In this document: positions 1-9,046 of the stretch, piece by piece
How the letters are laid out: each line of letters begins with the position of its first letter
How positions within the stretch are numbered: position 1 is the stretch's first letter
From: Bradyrhizobium sp. Tv2a-2
GTDB taxonomy: Bacteria > Pseudomonadota > Alphaproteobacteria > Rhizobiales > Xanthobacteraceae
Direction of reading: 5' to 3'
Length of the DNA: 61,544 nt
Assembly (NCBI RefSeq): GCF_000472425.1
Contig: NZ_AXAI01000024.1
Location: forward strand, 28,565 to 90,108
Position numbers and translations under genes: made by a program
Notes under the pieces: generated by a model
The model's input: the letters and a program-made list of their open reading frames with translations, nothing else
Databases searched by the model: none
Told to the model about the DNA's origin: nothing

Positions 1-30
1 GGGACAAGCCCGGCCATGACGGAAATCAGC
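1..30. repeat. Edge of a dispersed palindromic repeat
   Basis: The first bases read gggacaagcccggccatgac. This matches my memory of a palindromic intergenic repeat common in Bradyrhizobium and Rhodopseudomonas, often mis-annotated as a peptide starting MAGLVPAIH on the complementary strand. Only part lies in the window, just downstream of purF, so the other arm cannot be checked. The assignment is from memory. Confidence 0.4.
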
Positions 31-44
31 GGATTGACGCCGCG

Positions 45-1565
45 TCAGCTCGCCTCCGCCAGCAGCGAGAGCTGGCGCGGGGCCGGCTCGACCTGGGCTT
101 GATCGGTCAGGTGGGTCGGATAGTCGCCGGTGAAGCAATGGTCGGCGAATTTCGGATTGGCGGGGTCGCGGCCGGGGTAGCCCATGGCGCGGTACATGCC
201 GTCGATCGAAAGAAACGCGAGCGAGTCAGCGCCGATGATGTCGCGCATCTCCTCCAGCGTGTGGGTGGCCGCGAGCAGGCCGCCGCGATCGGGCAGGTCG
301 ATGCCGTAATAATCGGGATAGAGGATCGGCGGCGAAGCCAGGCGGAAATGCACCTCGCGGGCGCCGGCGTCGCGCATCATGCGCACGATCTTCTTCGACG
401 TCGTGCCGCGCACCAAGGAGTCGTCGATCAGGAGGATGCGCTTACCTTCGATCGCGGCGCGGTTGGCGGAGTGCTTCATCTTCACGCCGGATTCGCGGAT
501 CGCCTGCGTCGGCTGGATGAAGGTGCGGCCCACATAGTGGTTGCGGATGATGCCGAGCTCGAACGGCACGCCCGAAAACTGGCTGTAGCCGACCGCGGCA
601 GGCACGCCGGAATCCGGCACCGGCACCACCACGTCGATTTCGACGTGGTTCTCGCGGGCCAATTGGGCACCGAAAGCCTTGCGCACTTCATAGACCGATC
701 GCCCATGGACGATGGAATCGGGCCGCGAGAAATAGATGTATTCGAAGATGCAGGGACGCGGTGGCTTGGGCGGAAACGGCTTGTGCGTGTGCGTGCCGTG
801 CTCGTCGAAGATGATCACTTCGCCCGGCTCGATATCGCGGACGAATTTGGCGCCGATGATGTCGAGCGCGCAGGTCTCCGAACACAGGATCGGACAGCCG
901 TCGAGCTCGCCCAAGACCAGCGGGCGGATCCCGAGCGGGTCCCGCGCGCCGATCAGCTTCTTGTTGGTCATAGCCACCAGCGAATAGCCGCCTTCCAGCG
1001 CGCGCAGCGCCTCGATGAAGCGGTCGACGAAACGGGGGCGGCGCGATTGCGCCACCAGGTGCAGGATCACCTCGGTGTCGGTGGTCGACTGCATCACGGT
1101 GCCGCCGCGCACCAGTTCGCGCCGCAAGGTGAGACCGTTGGTGAGATTGCCATTGTGACCGACCGCAAAGCCGCCGGCGTTGAGCTCGGCGAACAGCGGC
1201 TGCACATTGCGCAGGATGGTCGCGCCGGTCGTGGAATAGCGGACATGGCCGACGGCGGCCGAACCGGGCAGCCGCTCGATTACTTCCCGGCGGGAGAAGG
1301 TGTCGCCGACCAGGCCGAGGCGACGTTCGCTGTGAAAGCGGCTGCCGTCGAATGAGACGATGCCGGCAGCTTCCTGGCCGCGATGCTGGAGCGCGTGGAG
1401 CCCAAGCGCCGTGATGGCGGCGGCTGAGGGGTGCCCAAAAATGCCAAACACGCCGCACTCTTCGCGCAGCGTGTCGCCTTCAAGGTCGTCCTGGAGCTGA
1501 TGCTCGACAGGACCGGAATGGAGGGGATGGTGGGCGTCCTGGTCTAGGCCTTGTGTCTCGTCCAT
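45..1565 (-). CDS. purF: Amidophosphoribosyltransferase (glutamine PRPP amidotransferase)
   Basis: Catalyses the first committed step of purine synthesis: PRPP plus glutamine gives phosphoribosylamine. The N-terminal class II glutamine amidotransferase domain starts at EECGVFGIFG. Cys37 would be the nucleophile exposed after removal of a short propeptide, as in Bacillus-type PurF. The phosphoribosyltransferase half carries the PRPP loop LLIDDSLVRGTTS near residues 378-390. I chose the ATG at 1565, preceded by AGAGAGG, over an upstream TTG at 1586. With this start the product is 506 aa, the normal family size. It follows cvpA on the same strand with a gap of 95 bp, an order also seen in E. coli (cvpA-purF). 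Confidence 0.97.
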   Translation of the reverse strand: MDETQGLDQDAHHPLHSGPVEHQLQDDLEGDTLREECGVFGIFGHPSAAAITALGLHALQHRGQEAAGIVSFDGSRFHSERRLGLVGDTFSRREVIERLPGSAAVGHVRYSTTGATILRNVQPLFAELNAGGFAVGHNGNLTNGLTLRRELVRGGTVMQSTTDTEVILHLVAQSRRPRFVDRFIEALRALEGGYSLVAMTNKKLIGARDPLGIRPLVLGELDGCPILCSETCALDIIGAKFVRDIEPGEVIIFDEHGTHTHKPFPPKPPRPCIFEYIYFSRPDSIVHGRSVYEVRKAFGAQLARENHVEIDVVVPVPDSGVPAAVGYSQFSGVPFELGIIRNHYVGRTFIQPTQAIRESGVKMKHSANRAAIEGKRILLIDDSLVRGTTSKKIVRMMRDAGAREVHFRLASPPILYPDYYGIDLPDRGGLLAATHTLEEMRDIIGADSLAFLSIDGMYRAMGYPGRDPANPKFADHCFTGDYPTHLTDQAQVEPAPRQLSLLAEAS

Positions 1566-1660
1566 TTCGCCTCTCTTCTGGCCCAATGCTCCGAATCCGG
1601 GGAGACTGGGTCCAAGAGCTTCTGGCTCAAAAAGCCTTTAGCCCAAGTTACTAACCAAGG

Positions 1661-2290
1661 TTACCGCGCCGCAGGTTTTTCGATCAGCTTTTTAAGGCTG
1701 TCGCGCGCAGGTTTGGTGTAACCTTCACTGCCGCCGGCAGGGGGCTGGTCAGCGTCGGTTTGCTCATCCTCGGGCTTGTTTTTCTTGAACCGCTTTAAGA
1801 TGGTGTTCTCGGGGTCATCCGGCAAGAGCGACATCAGCCAATCCCCTGTTCCCTGCAGGACCACCCGGGATTTGGCTGATGACACCCAGTCCGGACGCTG
1901 CTTGTCCGGCACCAGCCAGGTGAAAAACATGAAGGCGACCACCACGATCAGAAGGCCTCGGGCGAGCCCGAACAGGAACCCGAGGGTACGGTCGAGCGCG
2001 CCGATTCGCGAATCCAGGATCATGTCGGAGATCCGGACCGTGATCACCGAGACGACGATCAGGGTACCCAGGAACACGCCGGCGACGACGACCACGGCGG
2101 CGACGGTATCGTTGCTGAAATAGGTCTTGGCGGTCGGCAACAGCTTCTGGAATGAATAAAGCGTCACCACCGCCGCCGCGCCCCAGGCCGCGATCGACAG
2201 AACCTCGCGCATGAAGCCGCGAACCATCGCAAGCAGCCCGGAAATCAGCATTACGCCGAGCAGGATGAGGTCGAGAATCGTTATCGGCAT
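1661..2290 (-). CDS. cvpA: CvpA family membrane protein
   Basis: A 209-aa integral membrane protein of the CvpA (colicin V production) family. It starts MPITILDLILLGVML and has about four hydrophobic segments in the first 130 residues, followed by a charged cytoplasmic tail rich in Lys, Asp and Pro. An upstream in-frame start at 2392 would add 34 hydrophilic residues without family similarity, so the ATG at 2290 is preferred. Its position between radA and purF fits the usual arrangement. The biochemical role is not established; E. coli cvpA is linked to colicin V export and envelope stress. Confidence 0.88.
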   Translation of the reverse strand: MPITILDLILLGVMLISGLLAMVRGFMREVLSIAAWGAAAVVTLYSFQKLLPTAKTYFSNDTVAAVVVVAGVFLGTLIVVSVITVRISDMILDSRIGALDRTLGFLFGLARGLLIVVVAFMFFTWLVPDKQRPDWVSSAKSRVVLQGTGDWLMSLLPDDPENTILKRFKKNKPEDEQTDADQPPAGGSEGYTKPARDSLKKLIEKPAAR

Positions 2291-2472
2291 CGGCTGGTCA
2301 GGTCGCTCGCAGGTCCAGAATGGGTTCGAATCGGCGCCTTCAGTGCTGGCTTGAGGTGAGAGGCCAAATTCCCTTGTTCCGCAAGGCCGCACAACGCGCC
2401 ATTCACCTTAAAATTCAAAGTCGCCTCACGCGCCGGATGTATAGCGGCGGGGGAGGCCAAGGTCACGTCCGG

Positions 2473-3921
2473 CTAGCCGTCCTGGCGGCGGAATCTTGCT
2501 GGTGTGGCATTTTTCTCAATGTTCCCAGCCTCCCGTTGCGGTTTGCGGCTGCCGCGCGCGGCGATGTCGGCAACCAGCGTGCTCAGGCCGCCGACGCTGT
2601 TCAGATTGAGGCCGCCATCTCCACCCACATCGCCACGGGCCGATTCGGGCAGAACGGCCCGGCCGAAACCGAGCTTTGCAGCCTCTTTCAGTCTGGCTGT
2701 GGTCTGGGCCACCGGGCGGATCGCCCCGGACAGCGAGACTTCGCCGAAATAGACCGCATCCGTCGGCAATGGCGCGTTGGCGAGCGAGGACACCAGCGCG
2801 GCTGCAGCGGCGAGGTCGGCAGCGGGTTCCTGGATGCGCAGGCCGCCGGCGACATTGAGGTAGACATCGTGGCCGGACAGCTTCACGCCGCAATGCGCCT
2901 CCAGCACCGCCAGCACCATGGAGAGCCGGCTCGGGTCCCAGCCAACCACCGCGCGCCTCGGCGTGCCGAGCGCAGTTGGGGCCACGAGGGCCTGCAATTC
3001 CACGAGCACCGGCCGGGTGCCCTCGATGCCCGCAAACACGGCGGTGCCGGGGCTACCGAGGTCCCGCTCGGACAGGAACAGCTCGGAGGGGTTGGAAACC
3101 TCGCGCAGGCCCAGCCCCGTCATCTCGAACACGCCGATCTCGTCGGTCGGCCCGAACCGGTTCTTCACCGCGCGCAGGATGCGGAACTGCTGCGAGCCTT
3201 CGCCCTCGAAGGACATCACGGCATCCACCATGTGCTCGACCACGCGGGGACCGGCGATCTGGCCATCCTTGGTGACATGGCCGACCAGGATGATTGCCGC
3301 ACCCGTCTTCTTGGCAAAGCGGATCAGCGCCTGCGCCGAGGCCCGCACCTGCGTCACCGTGCCGGGCGCGGATTCCACCGTATCGGTCCACATGGTCTGG
3401 ATGGAATCGATCACGATCAGCCGGGGGACTGCGCCCTCGGACAGGGTTGAGACGATGTCCTCGACCGAGGTTTCGGAGGCGAGCTGCACCGGCGCGTCGG
3501 AAAGGCCGAGCCGCTCGGCACGCAGCCGTACCTGCGCGATCGCCTCTTCGCCCGATATATAGACCGCGCGGTGGCCGGCGCGGGCGAGGAGGCTCGTGGC
3601 CTGCGTGAGCAGCGTCGACTTGCCGATGCCGGGATCGCCGCCGACCAACAGCACCGAGCCGCGCACAAAGCCGCCGCCGGTGACGCGGTCGAGCTCGGTC
3701 ATTCCGGACGGCAGGCGTGGGGCGTCATGGCTCTTGCCGCTCAGGCTTTCGAGCTGGAACGTTCGTCCCTTGCGTTTGGAGCGGATGGACACCGGAACGG
3801 TGCCGGTCGCGTCTTCCTCAGCAAGCGTGTTCCACTCGCCGCAGGCATCGCATTTGCCCTGCCAGCGGTTGTACGCCGCGCCGCAGTTCTGGCAGACGAA
3901 GGAGAGAGTGGATTTGGCCAT
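2473..3921 (-). CDS. radA: DNA repair protein RadA (Sms)
   Basis: RecA-like ATPase and branch-migration helicase of recombinational repair, 482 aa. The N-terminal C4 zinc finger uses Cys10, Cys13, Cys24 and Cys27. Walker A is GGDPGIGKS at residues 94-102. The RadA-specific KNRFG motif lies near residue 251, and the C-terminal third is the Lon-protease-like domain. All diagnostic motifs are intact and the length is normal. Its start is 136 bp from the stop of the TSUP gene on the same strand. Confidence 0.97.
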   Translation of the reverse strand: MAKSTLSFVCQNCGAAYNRWQGKCDACGEWNTLAEEDATGTVPVSIRSKRKGRTFQLESLSGKSHDAPRLPSGMTELDRVTGGGFVRGSVLLVGGDPGIGKSTLLTQATSLLARAGHRAVYISGEEAIAQVRLRAERLGLSDAPVQLASETSVEDIVSTLSEGAVPRLIVIDSIQTMWTDTVESAPGTVTQVRASAQALIRFAKKTGAAIILVGHVTKDGQIAGPRVVEHMVDAVMSFEGEGSQQFRILRAVKNRFGPTDEIGVFEMTGLGLREVSNPSELFLSERDLGSPGTAVFAGIEGTRPVLVELQALVAPTALGTPRRAVVGWDPSRLSMVLAVLEAHCGVKLSGHDVYLNVAGGLRIQEPAADLAAAAALVSSLANAPLPTDAVYFGEVSLSGAIRPVAQTTARLKEAAKLGFGRAVLPESARGDVGGDGGLNLNSVGGLSTLVADIAARGSRKPQREAGNIEKNATPARFRRQDG

Positions 3922-4057
3922 GCGGGGCTGAATTAGCAGCTTTGGAACGGGCGCGCTGCCTTAAAAAAGCGAATCAATGCGCGGCGAGGTCCGAACATAG
4001 TGATCCCCGGCCTCGTCGGCTGCAATCCAGCCTGGGCGCGAAGCTGTGCAAACCGGA

Positions 4058-4786
4058 TCATTGGGACGTCGCCGCAGTCCACAGCATGGACAGGCCCGCC
4101 ACGAGCATGATCGCGTCCATCACCAGGCGGAAGATGTCGGGCTGGAGCCTGACCACGAATCGCTTGGCAATGAAGGCGCCGGACATCAGCGAGGAACCGG
4201 CGATCAGGCCTTTGAGCGCGACATCCCCCGTCAGCGCGCCGAAGTGCTGGAAGGTTGCGGACTTGCTCACATAGAGCCCGAGCGAGCTTGCGGCTTCGGT
4301 GGCGAGAAACGCGCCCTTGGTCAGGCCGTAGAACAAAAACAGCGGCACGCTCAATGGGCCGGTCGAGACCACGATGCCGGTGAGATAGCCGATCACCGCG
4401 CCGCCGACGGCCAGATGCCAGAGGCGCGCTTTCAATTGGTGCCGCACCAGGAAGTGGCGCACCGGCACCATCGCGATCAGGAACAGCCCGATGGCGACAT
4501 CGACGGCATGTGAGGGCAGGGCGAGCAGCGTACGCGCGCCGAGCGCCGCGGCGGGGATACCGGGAATTGAATAGGCCAGGCATGCGCGCCAGTCGACCTC
4601 GCGCCACCAGGCGAGGATGCGGGATAAATTCGCCATTACGGCCGCGACCGCCATGATCGGCACCGCCTGCTTCGGCCCATATTGATAGACCAGCACCGGC
4701 ATCAGCATGATCGAGGAGCCGGTGCCGACGATGCCGGAGATGGTGCCGGCGGCGAGGCCGACGATGAGGACGAACAGGAAGCCCAA
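4058..4786 (-). CDS. TSUP family (TauE/SafE) membrane transporter
   Basis: A 242-aa polytopic membrane protein of the sulfite-exporter TauE/SafE (TSUP) family. It opens with a glycine-rich hydrophobic repeat (VGLAAGTISGIVGTGSSIML) and a second related hydrophobic half follows. Family members move sulfite, sulfoacetate or other organosulfur anions; the substrate here cannot be read from sequence. The proposed start is a TTG with GGAG about 11 bases upstream. A 16-bp tandem repeat lies just upstream (4804-4851). It separates radA from the accessory block. Confidence 0.85.
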   Translation of the reverse strand: MGFLFVLIVGLAAGTISGIVGTGSSIMLMPVLVYQYGPKQAVPIMAVAAVMANLSRILAWWREVDWRACLAYSIPGIPAAALGARTLLALPSHAVDVAIGLFLIAMVPVRHFLVRHQLKARLWHLAVGGAVIGYLTGIVVSTGPLSVPLFLFYGLTKGAFLATEAASSLGLYVSKSATFQHFGALTGDVALKGLIAGSSLMSGAFIAKRFVVRLQPDIFRLVMDAIMLVAGLSMLWTAATSQ

Positions 4787-4803
4787 GGTCGCTGCGTCTC
4801 CAG

Positions 4804-4851
4804 GAGTCGCTTGAAAGAAGAGTCGCTTGAAAGAAGAGTCGCTTGAAAGAA
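4804..4851. repeat. 16-bp tandem repeat, three perfect copies
   Basis: The unit gagtcgcttgaaagaa occurs three times head to tail (4804-4819, 4820-4835, 4836-4851). It is followed by a degenerate partial copy (tcgcctgaaac). The array begins 18 bp upstream of the TSUP start codon on the minus strand, so it would lie in that gene's leader or promoter. Copy number could vary between strains. Confidence 0.9.
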
Positions 4852-4861
4852 TCGCCTGAAA

Positions 4862-5460
4862 CTAACTATCGCACGAGTTTAGCGGTCGTCGTCCCTGCCG
4901 GCGACAGGCACAAATCCGCGTTCTCGCGACGGAGTTCGCCCGAGCTTTGTATCTCTTTTCACCCTCGGGGATGCCAGAGGGTGCAGGGAAGGCCGGGTGG
5001 CCGCATGCACCCGGGGCCCCCGCGCAAAAGAAATTGCGCGAGCGCGCGTGAACCAAAAGAAAGGTTCAGTCGCTATCGAACCGAAAGCAGACCTATTATG
5101 CTCGCCTTGAGCTTTGTTGTTCATGACCCCAAATCGGACTTGGGCCGGGTACCAACCAAGCTGCGCCAAGAACCGACAAAGGACCACCTGCGCCAACGGC
5201 GTCGATCGAGCGGGGGGTATGACAGCCGTAACGCTACTTCTGAACATTGAAATGATGTCGTAGCACGCGCCACCCACTCTTCGCAGCGGCGCACCTTCAG
5301 TGCTCAAAGCGCGCGCTTTTCTTGCTTGCCCGGAGTTTCGTCTCCCGCCAAGCCTCGCAGACAGGGCACTGACCTGGACTGTGGATGATCCTTATGCGGA
5401 TAGAAGCCCTCACGTAAAATTCGAACCTGCGGATAAGCTTCCTACTTAGAGGGAAACGAA
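4862..5460. other. Intergenic region with a decayed dispersed repeat
   Basis: About 600 bp with no convincing gene. Roughly 4965-5085 contains gggtgcagggaaggccgggt, a cacccg block, a gcgcaaaagaaa block and a gttcag block. I recall this string from a dispersed Bradyrhizobium intergenic repeat whose complement is often translated as ARAISFARGPRVH. ORFs here on either strand look like translations of that repeat. The last 150 bp falls in GC content toward the P450 gene and should hold its promoter, but I see no clear -35/-10 pair. Confidence 0.5.
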
Positions 5461-6879
5461 ATGACCGCCTCAATAGATAGCACTGCCATTCGCACCTTGT
5501 CCGACCTGCCATCACCACGTGGGCTCCCGTTACTTGGCAATGCACTTCAGTTCGACCTCCCGCGACTGCATCTGGTTCTTGAGGAATGGGCCAAGGAGTT
5601 CGGCTCCATGTTCACGATAGGCTTGGCGCACAAGCGGATTTTCGTTTGCTCGGATGCGGACCTCCTACAGACGGCGTTACGCGAACGCCCGGATCGCTAC
5701 CGGCGCTTTTCACCCATCGAGTCGGTTCTTGGAGAGATGAAGGCCAACGGTGTTTTCTCGGTTGAAGGCGAAAGTTGGCGTCCTCAGCGTCGATTGGTCA
5801 TGCAAGCGCTGGCGTCAAAACATTTCGGCACTTTTTTTCCGATCCTCAGGGATATCACCGAGCGTCTACATAAAAAGTGGGAAAACTCAGCACAAGCCGG
5901 TCAGGTTGTGGACATGACTGAGGAGTTGGTCCGGTTTACCGTGGATGTAACGACTGCATTGGCCTTTGGTGAAGACCCGAACACGATTGAGGAATCGGGT
6001 AACGTGATCCAACAGCACCTTGCAGAAATATTCCCGATGATAATGAAACGCATCAATGCGCCACTTCCCTTGTGGCGATACTTCAAATTGCCAAGCGATC
6101 GGAAATTCGAGCGCTCGCTCCATGCCGTGCATCATCATGTCGAATCACTCATTGATCGCACAAGAAAGCGCATGCGCGAACAACCGAGCGACAACCCTCG
6201 TAATTTGCTGGAGGCAATGCTGGCCGCTGCAAACGAGCCCGATTCCGACATTACCGACGAGGTCATTGTAGCCAATGTCATGACTTTGCTATTGGCCGGT
6301 GAAGACACCACGGCGCACTCCTTGTCATGGGCCGTTTATTTTATCTCCCAGGACAAAGGTCTTCAGTCGAAGCTGCATACTGCCTCCACTGATGCATTCC
6401 GATCCTCGCGGTTATGCTCCACGTTCGAAGACGTTAAGAAGCTTGATTTGTTTGAATTTGTTACGCAAGAGACGTCCCGCTTTAAGCCGGTCGTGCCTCT
6501 TATCTATCTGGAGCCGATCATGGATGTGGTTCTGGGCGGCGTGTCGTTGCCAGCGGGGACGCCGCTTTTTTTCATGTTACGGCCGTCCATGTTGGACAGT
6601 AGGCGCTTTGGACGACCTGACGAGTTTTTACCGGAGCGTTGGTCCAGCGGGCACCTGGAGGTGCAGCCACATGACTCGAAGACCTATGCCCAATTCGGAG
6701 CAGGCCCGCGTGTTTGCCCAGGTCGCCATCTCGCGGGAGTCGAGATGCGTCTCGTACTGTCCATGCTTTCCCGAAACTTTTCCGTGGAGTTAGCAACCAG
6801 TCCTGCATCCATCAAGGAAATTTCTTCCTTCACCATGATGCCGAATACGATGCCAGTGCGGCTTGAATCATTGCACTGA
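5461..6879 (+). CDS. Cytochrome P450
   Basis: A 472-aa haem-thiolate monooxygenase. The I-helix oxygen-activation motif LLAGEDTTA lies near residues 277-285. The K-helix ExxR is ETSR near residue 337. The haem-binding loop FGAGPRVCPG lies near 412-421, with the axial Cys in it. No N-terminal membrane anchor or fused reductase is visible, so it probably needs separate ferredoxin partners, and none is encoded nearby. The ATG has GAGGGA about 8 bases upstream. Base composition is clearly lower in GC than the flanking housekeeping genes and codon use is less biased, which suggests recent acquisition. Substrate unknown; the full CYP length and ExxR/Cys motifs make it a likely functional enzyme. 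Confidence 0.95.
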   Translation: MTASIDSTAIRTLSDLPSPRGLPLLGNALQFDLPRLHLVLEEWAKEFGSMFTIGLAHKRIFVCSDADLLQTALRERPDRYRRFSPIESVLGEMKANGVFSVEGESWRPQRRLVMQALASKHFGTFFPILRDITERLHKKWENSAQAGQVVDMTEELVRFTVDVTTALAFGEDPNTIEESGNVIQQHLAEIFPMIMKRINAPLPLWRYFKLPSDRKFERSLHAVHHHVESLIDRTRKRMREQPSDNPRNLLEAMLAAANEPDSDITDEVIVANVMTLLLAGEDTTAHSLSWAVYFISQDKGLQSKLHTASTDAFRSSRLCSTFEDVKKLDLFEFVTQETSRFKPVVPLIYLEPIMDVVLGGVSLPAGTPLFFMLRPSMLDSRRFGRPDEFLPERWSSGHLEVQPHDSKTYAQFGAGPRVCPGRHLAGVEMRLVLSMLSRNFSVELATSPASIKEISSFTMMPNTMPVRLESLH

Positions 6880-7101
6880 GCTTGGGCTCCATAGCTGACG
6901 CATCGCTCTTGGCTAAGTGCCGCGCTGAACACCACTGTCTTGATTTTTGCGGCTGTGCTTGCATGTCCAACCTTTAAGTTCGAGATTGCACGCCGGCGGA
7001 AAATGGAAGCCAATTAGGGTAAACGTCGCTCTGATCCCAAGCGCCTTGCACGCCCCTGGTTCTTTCGTGCCCAGCCACGGTTGGCGTGCTTGCCAGAAGC
7101 G

Positions 7102-7320
7102 CTAGTCTTTGGATCGATTTGCGACGATGTAATCAATCTCGCCACGCGTCGTGCCGATGTCACGCAGCTCTCTGTCGCTGAGGTCATACAGGCGCGCTCG
7201 CAACCGGCAGCGTTCGCGCCATTCCAGAAGAGCCGCCCAAGAGGGCTTCAAAAAGGTCAATCCGAGCCGCGCTGACGCCATGGTCTGGGTCAACTCTACG
7301 AGGTTGTGGATCGTATCCAT
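7102..7320 (-). CDS. DUF1127 (YjiS-like) small protein
   Basis: A 72-aa protein whose C-terminal half carries the DUF1127 signature (LYDLSDRELRDIGTTRGEID). DUF1127 proteins are short, basic and abundant in Alphaproteobacteria. Some bind RNA and affect phosphate or C1 metabolism, but no function can be assigned here. The ATG at 7320 is preceded by GGGAG at 8-base spacing, so I prefer it over the longer in-frame start at 7377. It is divergent from the winged-helix/TPR regulator, with about 150 bp between the starts. An imperfect stem GCACGCC (7048-7054) / GGCGTGC (7083-7089) downstream could act as a terminator. Confidence 0.85.
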   Translation of the reverse strand: MDTIHNLVELTQTMASARLGLTFLKPSWAALLEWRERCRLRARLYDLSDRELRDIGTTRGEIDYIVANRSKD

Positions 7321-7474
7321 CGGAATATCTCCCGGTGTTGTATCGCCCGAGGAAGATGCCGGGACACGGGGAGCCACGCTTGACTCACCGCTTACTTTTT
7401 CCTCACCGACGGCTTATTCTTGCGGGGCAAGCTCGGCTGAAGCGCCCTTGGGGGGCAACCTGGGGAATGGTGCC

Positions 7475-9046
7475 TTGCGCTATTTCTTCGAGGATTACGC
7501 ATTCGATACTGACCGTCGCGAGCTACAGCACGGGTCTAGCGTAGTCGCTACGACGCCGCAGGTTTTCGATCTGCTTGGCTATTTGATCCGCAACAGGGAT
7601 CGCGTCGTCAGCAAGGATGACCTGGTCCAGGCGATCTGGAATGGACGCATCGTATCCGATGCGGCGCTGACGACCCGCTTGAATGCGGTCCGAAGCGCGA
7701 TTGGCGATTCCGGCGAAGCGCAGCGCCTGATCAAGACACTGCCACGCAAGGGCTTTCGCTTCGTCGGAATCGTGCGTGAATCGAACAAGCCTTCGACTGC
7801 GGCCGTCTCAGGCGATCCGGCGGGATCGCCGACCCCGGGATTGCCGATCCCAAACTGTCCTTCAATTGCTATTCTACCTTTCGCCAACCTGAGTTCGGAC
7901 CCTGAGCAGGAATATTTCGCCGACGGCATCGTCGAGGACATCACGACGGCGCTCGCCCGCTTCCGTGGAATGTTTGTGATCGCGAGAAATTCCAGCTTCA
8001 CATACAAGGGACGTGTCGTTGACGTGAAGCAAGTCGGGCGGGAGCTTGGGGTCAGGTATGTGCTCGAGGGAAGCGTCCGCAAGGCCGGAAGCCGCGTTCG
8101 CATTGCCGGTCAGCTGATCGATGCCGAAACCGGGGCACATCTCTGGGCGGATAGCTTCGATGGAGCGCTCCAGGATGTGTTCGACCTGCAGGACCGCGTA
8201 ACTTCGAATGTCGTCGGCGCAATTGCGCCCACACTGATGCTTGCCGAAATAAAGCGTGCCGAGCGAAAGCCCACCGAGAATCTCGATGCCCACGACCATT
8301 ACCTGCGTGGCTTGGCCAGCGTTCGCCTGTGGACGAGAGATGGAAACAGCCGGGGTCTCGACTATTTTCGAAAGGCTATCCAGCTCGATCCCCATCTGGC
8401 GGCCGCGTATGCCATGGCCGCGTGGTGCTATGTGCGCCGTAAACTTCATCAGTGGATGGACGATCCGGCTGCCGAGATAGGCGAGGCGAAGCGACTGGCG
8501 CGCCAAGCTGTGGATCTGGGCCAGGACCGCGCGTTGCCGTTGTGCATGGGTGGATATGTACTCGGCCTTCTCGAGCGTGATTTCGATGAGTCCGCCGCCT
8601 TGATAGATCGGTCGCTGGCGATCAACCCCAATTCGGCCTATGCCTGGTCGCTAAGCGCTTGGGTGAGGATATGGAGGGGGGAGCCCGACCTCGCGATCGA
8701 ACACGCCGCGAAGGCCGAGCGGCTGAGCCCGTTGGATCCGAGCATGTACAGCATTCTGGCGGCTGCGGCCTACGCTCATTTTCTGCTGCACCGCTACGAC
8801 GTCGCATCGTCGCTGGCAGAGCAGGCAAGGCGCGGAAATCCAAACTTCGTTCTGGGCGTATACATTGCGGCGGCCAGCAATGCGCTCGCCGGTCGGATTG
8901 AGGTGGGGCAGCGAGCCATTGCGGGCGCACTGGAATGCGACCCCGGTTCGCGACTCTCCAATTTGAAGAACCTTGCACCGTTTGAACGACCCGAGCACTT
9001 TACCCTCTTCGCGGACGGCCTTCGCAAGGCCGGGCTTCCTGACTGA
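7475..9046 (+). CDS. Winged-helix (OmpR/CadC-type) regulator with TPR repeats
   Basis: A 523-aa protein. Residues about 1-100 form an OmpR/PhoB-type winged-helix DNA-binding domain, including VFDLLGYLIRNRDRVVSKDD and the wing LIKTLPRKGFRFVG. A CadC/adenylate-cyclase-associated domain (SIAILPFANLSSDPEQEYFA, then YVLEGSVRK and a GAHLWADSFD segment) follows. The C-terminal half is tetratricopeptide repeats. I see no cyclase catalytic domain. The TTG at 7475 is chosen because GGGGA lies 8 bases upstream and homologues typically begin at RYFFEDYALD. The upstream extension to 7151 runs through the DUF1127 gene and is unlikely. Its position suggests it may control the following efflux genes or the divergent DUF1127 gene; this is inference. 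Confidence 0.88.
   Translation: MRYFFEDYAFDTDRRELQHGSSVVATTPQVFDLLGYLIRNRDRVVSKDDLVQAIWNGRIVSDAALTTRLNAVRSAIGDSGEAQRLIKTLPRKGFRFVGIVRESNKPSTAAVSGDPAGSPTPGLPIPNCPSIAILPFANLSSDPEQEYFADGIVEDITTALARFRGMFVIARNSSFTYKGRVVDVKQVGRELGVRYVLEGSVRKAGSRVRIAGQLIDAETGAHLWADSFDGALQDVFDLQDRVTSNVVGAIAPTLMLAEIKRAERKPTENLDAHDHYLRGLASVRLWTRDGNSRGLDYFRKAIQLDPHLAAAYAMAAWCYVRRKLHQWMDDPAAEIGEAKRLARQAVDLGQDRALPLCMGGYVLGLLERDFDESAALIDRSLAINPNSAYAWSLSAWVRIWRGEPDLAIEHAAKAERLSPLDPSMYSILAAAAYAHFLLHRYDVASSLAEQARRGNPNFVLGVYIAAASNALAGRIEVGQRAIAGALECDPGSRLSNLKNLAPFERPEHFTLFADGLRKAGLPD

Noticed and set aside
4879..5307. Minus-strand ORF with the ARAISFARGPRVH segment
   Set aside because: It is a translation of a dispersed non-coding repeat, not a gene.
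7151..7474. N-terminal extension of the winged-helix/TPR regulator
   Set aside because: It would read antisense through the DUF1127 gene; the TTG at 7475 has the proper ribosome-binding site and family N-terminus.
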